DNA from: Campylobacter sp. | GTDB taxonomy: Bacteria; Campylobacterota; Campylobacteria; Campylobacterales; Campylobacteraceae | DNA: 5,605 nt | Assembly (NCBI GenBank): GCA_017506845.1 | Contig: JAFVMP010000108.1 | Location: 1-5,605 of the forward strand | Direction: 5' to 3' | Part shown: positions 5,325-5,605 of the stretch, piece after piece | Layout: each line of letters opens with the position of its first letter | How positions within the stretch are numbered: the first letter of the stretch is position 1 | Program-made: the position numbers and the translations under genes | The notes under the pieces: generated by a model | Told to the model about the DNA's origin: nothing | Databases searched by the model: none | The model's input: only the letters and a program-made list of their open reading frames with translations

Positions 5325-5605
5325 ATGCGCTGTGTAGATGTTTTAGTTATTGGCGGTGGCCCTAGCGGGAGCATTGTAAGTGCGTTATTAAACAAACAAG
5401 GAATTAAAGTTTTATGTGTTGAAAAGGAAAAATTTCCTCGCTTTGTAATAGGAGAAAGCCTACTGCCAAACTGTATGAATATCTTAAGAGAGGCTGGATT
5501 TTTAGAAGCAGTTGAAGCATATGGATTTCAGTATAAAAATGGGGCTGCATTTAGCTGGAGAGATGAGTATAGATATTTTGATTTTTGTGATAAATCTAGT
5601 AGTGG
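5325..5605 (+). CDS. FAD-dependent oxidoreductase, halogenase/monooxygenase type (5' part only)
   Basis: The first 93 residues are visible and the gene continues past the window edge. They show a Rossmann FAD-binding start, VDVLVIGGGPSGS (residues 4-16, G10-x-G12-x-x-G15). E33 ends the second strand (VLCVEKEKFPRF) and is the expected ribose contact. F37-P-R39 with G43-E-S-L-L-P48 is a signature seen in tryptophan-halogenase-like and geranylgeranyl-reductase-like flavoproteins. The halogenase WxWxIP motif would lie further on and cannot be checked, so halogenation is not claimed. AGGAG at 5315-5319, five bases before the ATG, fixes the start. It is divergent from the LolA-like operon. Such oxidoreductases are common in aryl polyene and xanthomonadin-type clusters, which fits the PPTase and exporter next door. 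Substrate is unknown. Confidence 0.85.
   Translation, partial: MRCVDVLVIGGGPSGSIVSALLNKQGIKVLCVEKEKFPRFVIGESLLPNCMNILREAGFLEAVEAYGFQYKNGAAFSWRDEYRYFDFCDKSSS

Noticed and set aside
5325..5605. Calling the flavoprotein a tryptophan halogenase
   Set aside because: The halogenase-specific WxWxIP region lies beyond the window, and the visible motifs are shared with non-halogenating flavoproteins.
1..5605. CRISPR array, tRNA or rRNA genes, insertion sequence
   Set aside because: No spaced repeats, tRNA-like cloverleaf, rRNA segments or transposase-like reading frames were seen on either strand.

Overview
The window is very AT-rich (roughly 30% GC by eye). It has A/T-stretch intergenic regions, TTTTTGnTA(t/g)AAT-like -10 elements and a futalosine-pathway menaquinone gene. 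Together these point to a member of Campylobacterota, most likely a Campylobacter; species cannot be fixed from the sequence alone.

Left part (1-570, + strand): three small genes in tight array encode a 77-aa lipoprotein, a 51-aa protein with two hydrophobic segments and a 31-aa single-span membrane peptide. The last two overlap by one base (TAATG). None matches a family I can name. A 13-bp hairpin at 671-700, inside the 230-bp gap that follows, probably ends this unit. A short promoter-like sequence then drives mqnC (800-1846, dehypoxanthine futalosine cyclase, a radical SAM enzyme of menaquinone synthesis). An intrinsic terminator closes mqnC and overlaps its stop codon.

Right part (1885-5222, - strand): three genes read leftward with no gaps, in the order periplasmic LolA-like carrier, 12-TM MMPL/RND-family exporter, Sfp-type 4'-phosphopantetheinyl transferase. 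The first two abut (TAG then ATG) and the next pair share one base (TAATG). A flavin-dependent oxidoreductase of the halogenase/monooxygenase type starts on the + strand at 5325 and runs off the window. A roughly 100-bp divergent region lies between it and the LolA-like gene and holds a perfect 14-bp palindrome.

PPTase, LolA-like, MMPL exporter and FAD oxidoreductase together recur in aryl polyene / xanthomonadin / flexirubin-type clusters. There the PPTase activates acyl carrier proteins, a type II polyketide system builds a polyene acyl chain, and the MMPL and LolA-like proteins carry the lipid towards the outer membrane. No ketosynthase or acyl carrier protein is visible here, so the cluster assignment is an inference; the missing genes would be expected to the right of 5605. 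mqnC looks like the conserved chromosomal flank of this accessory locus.
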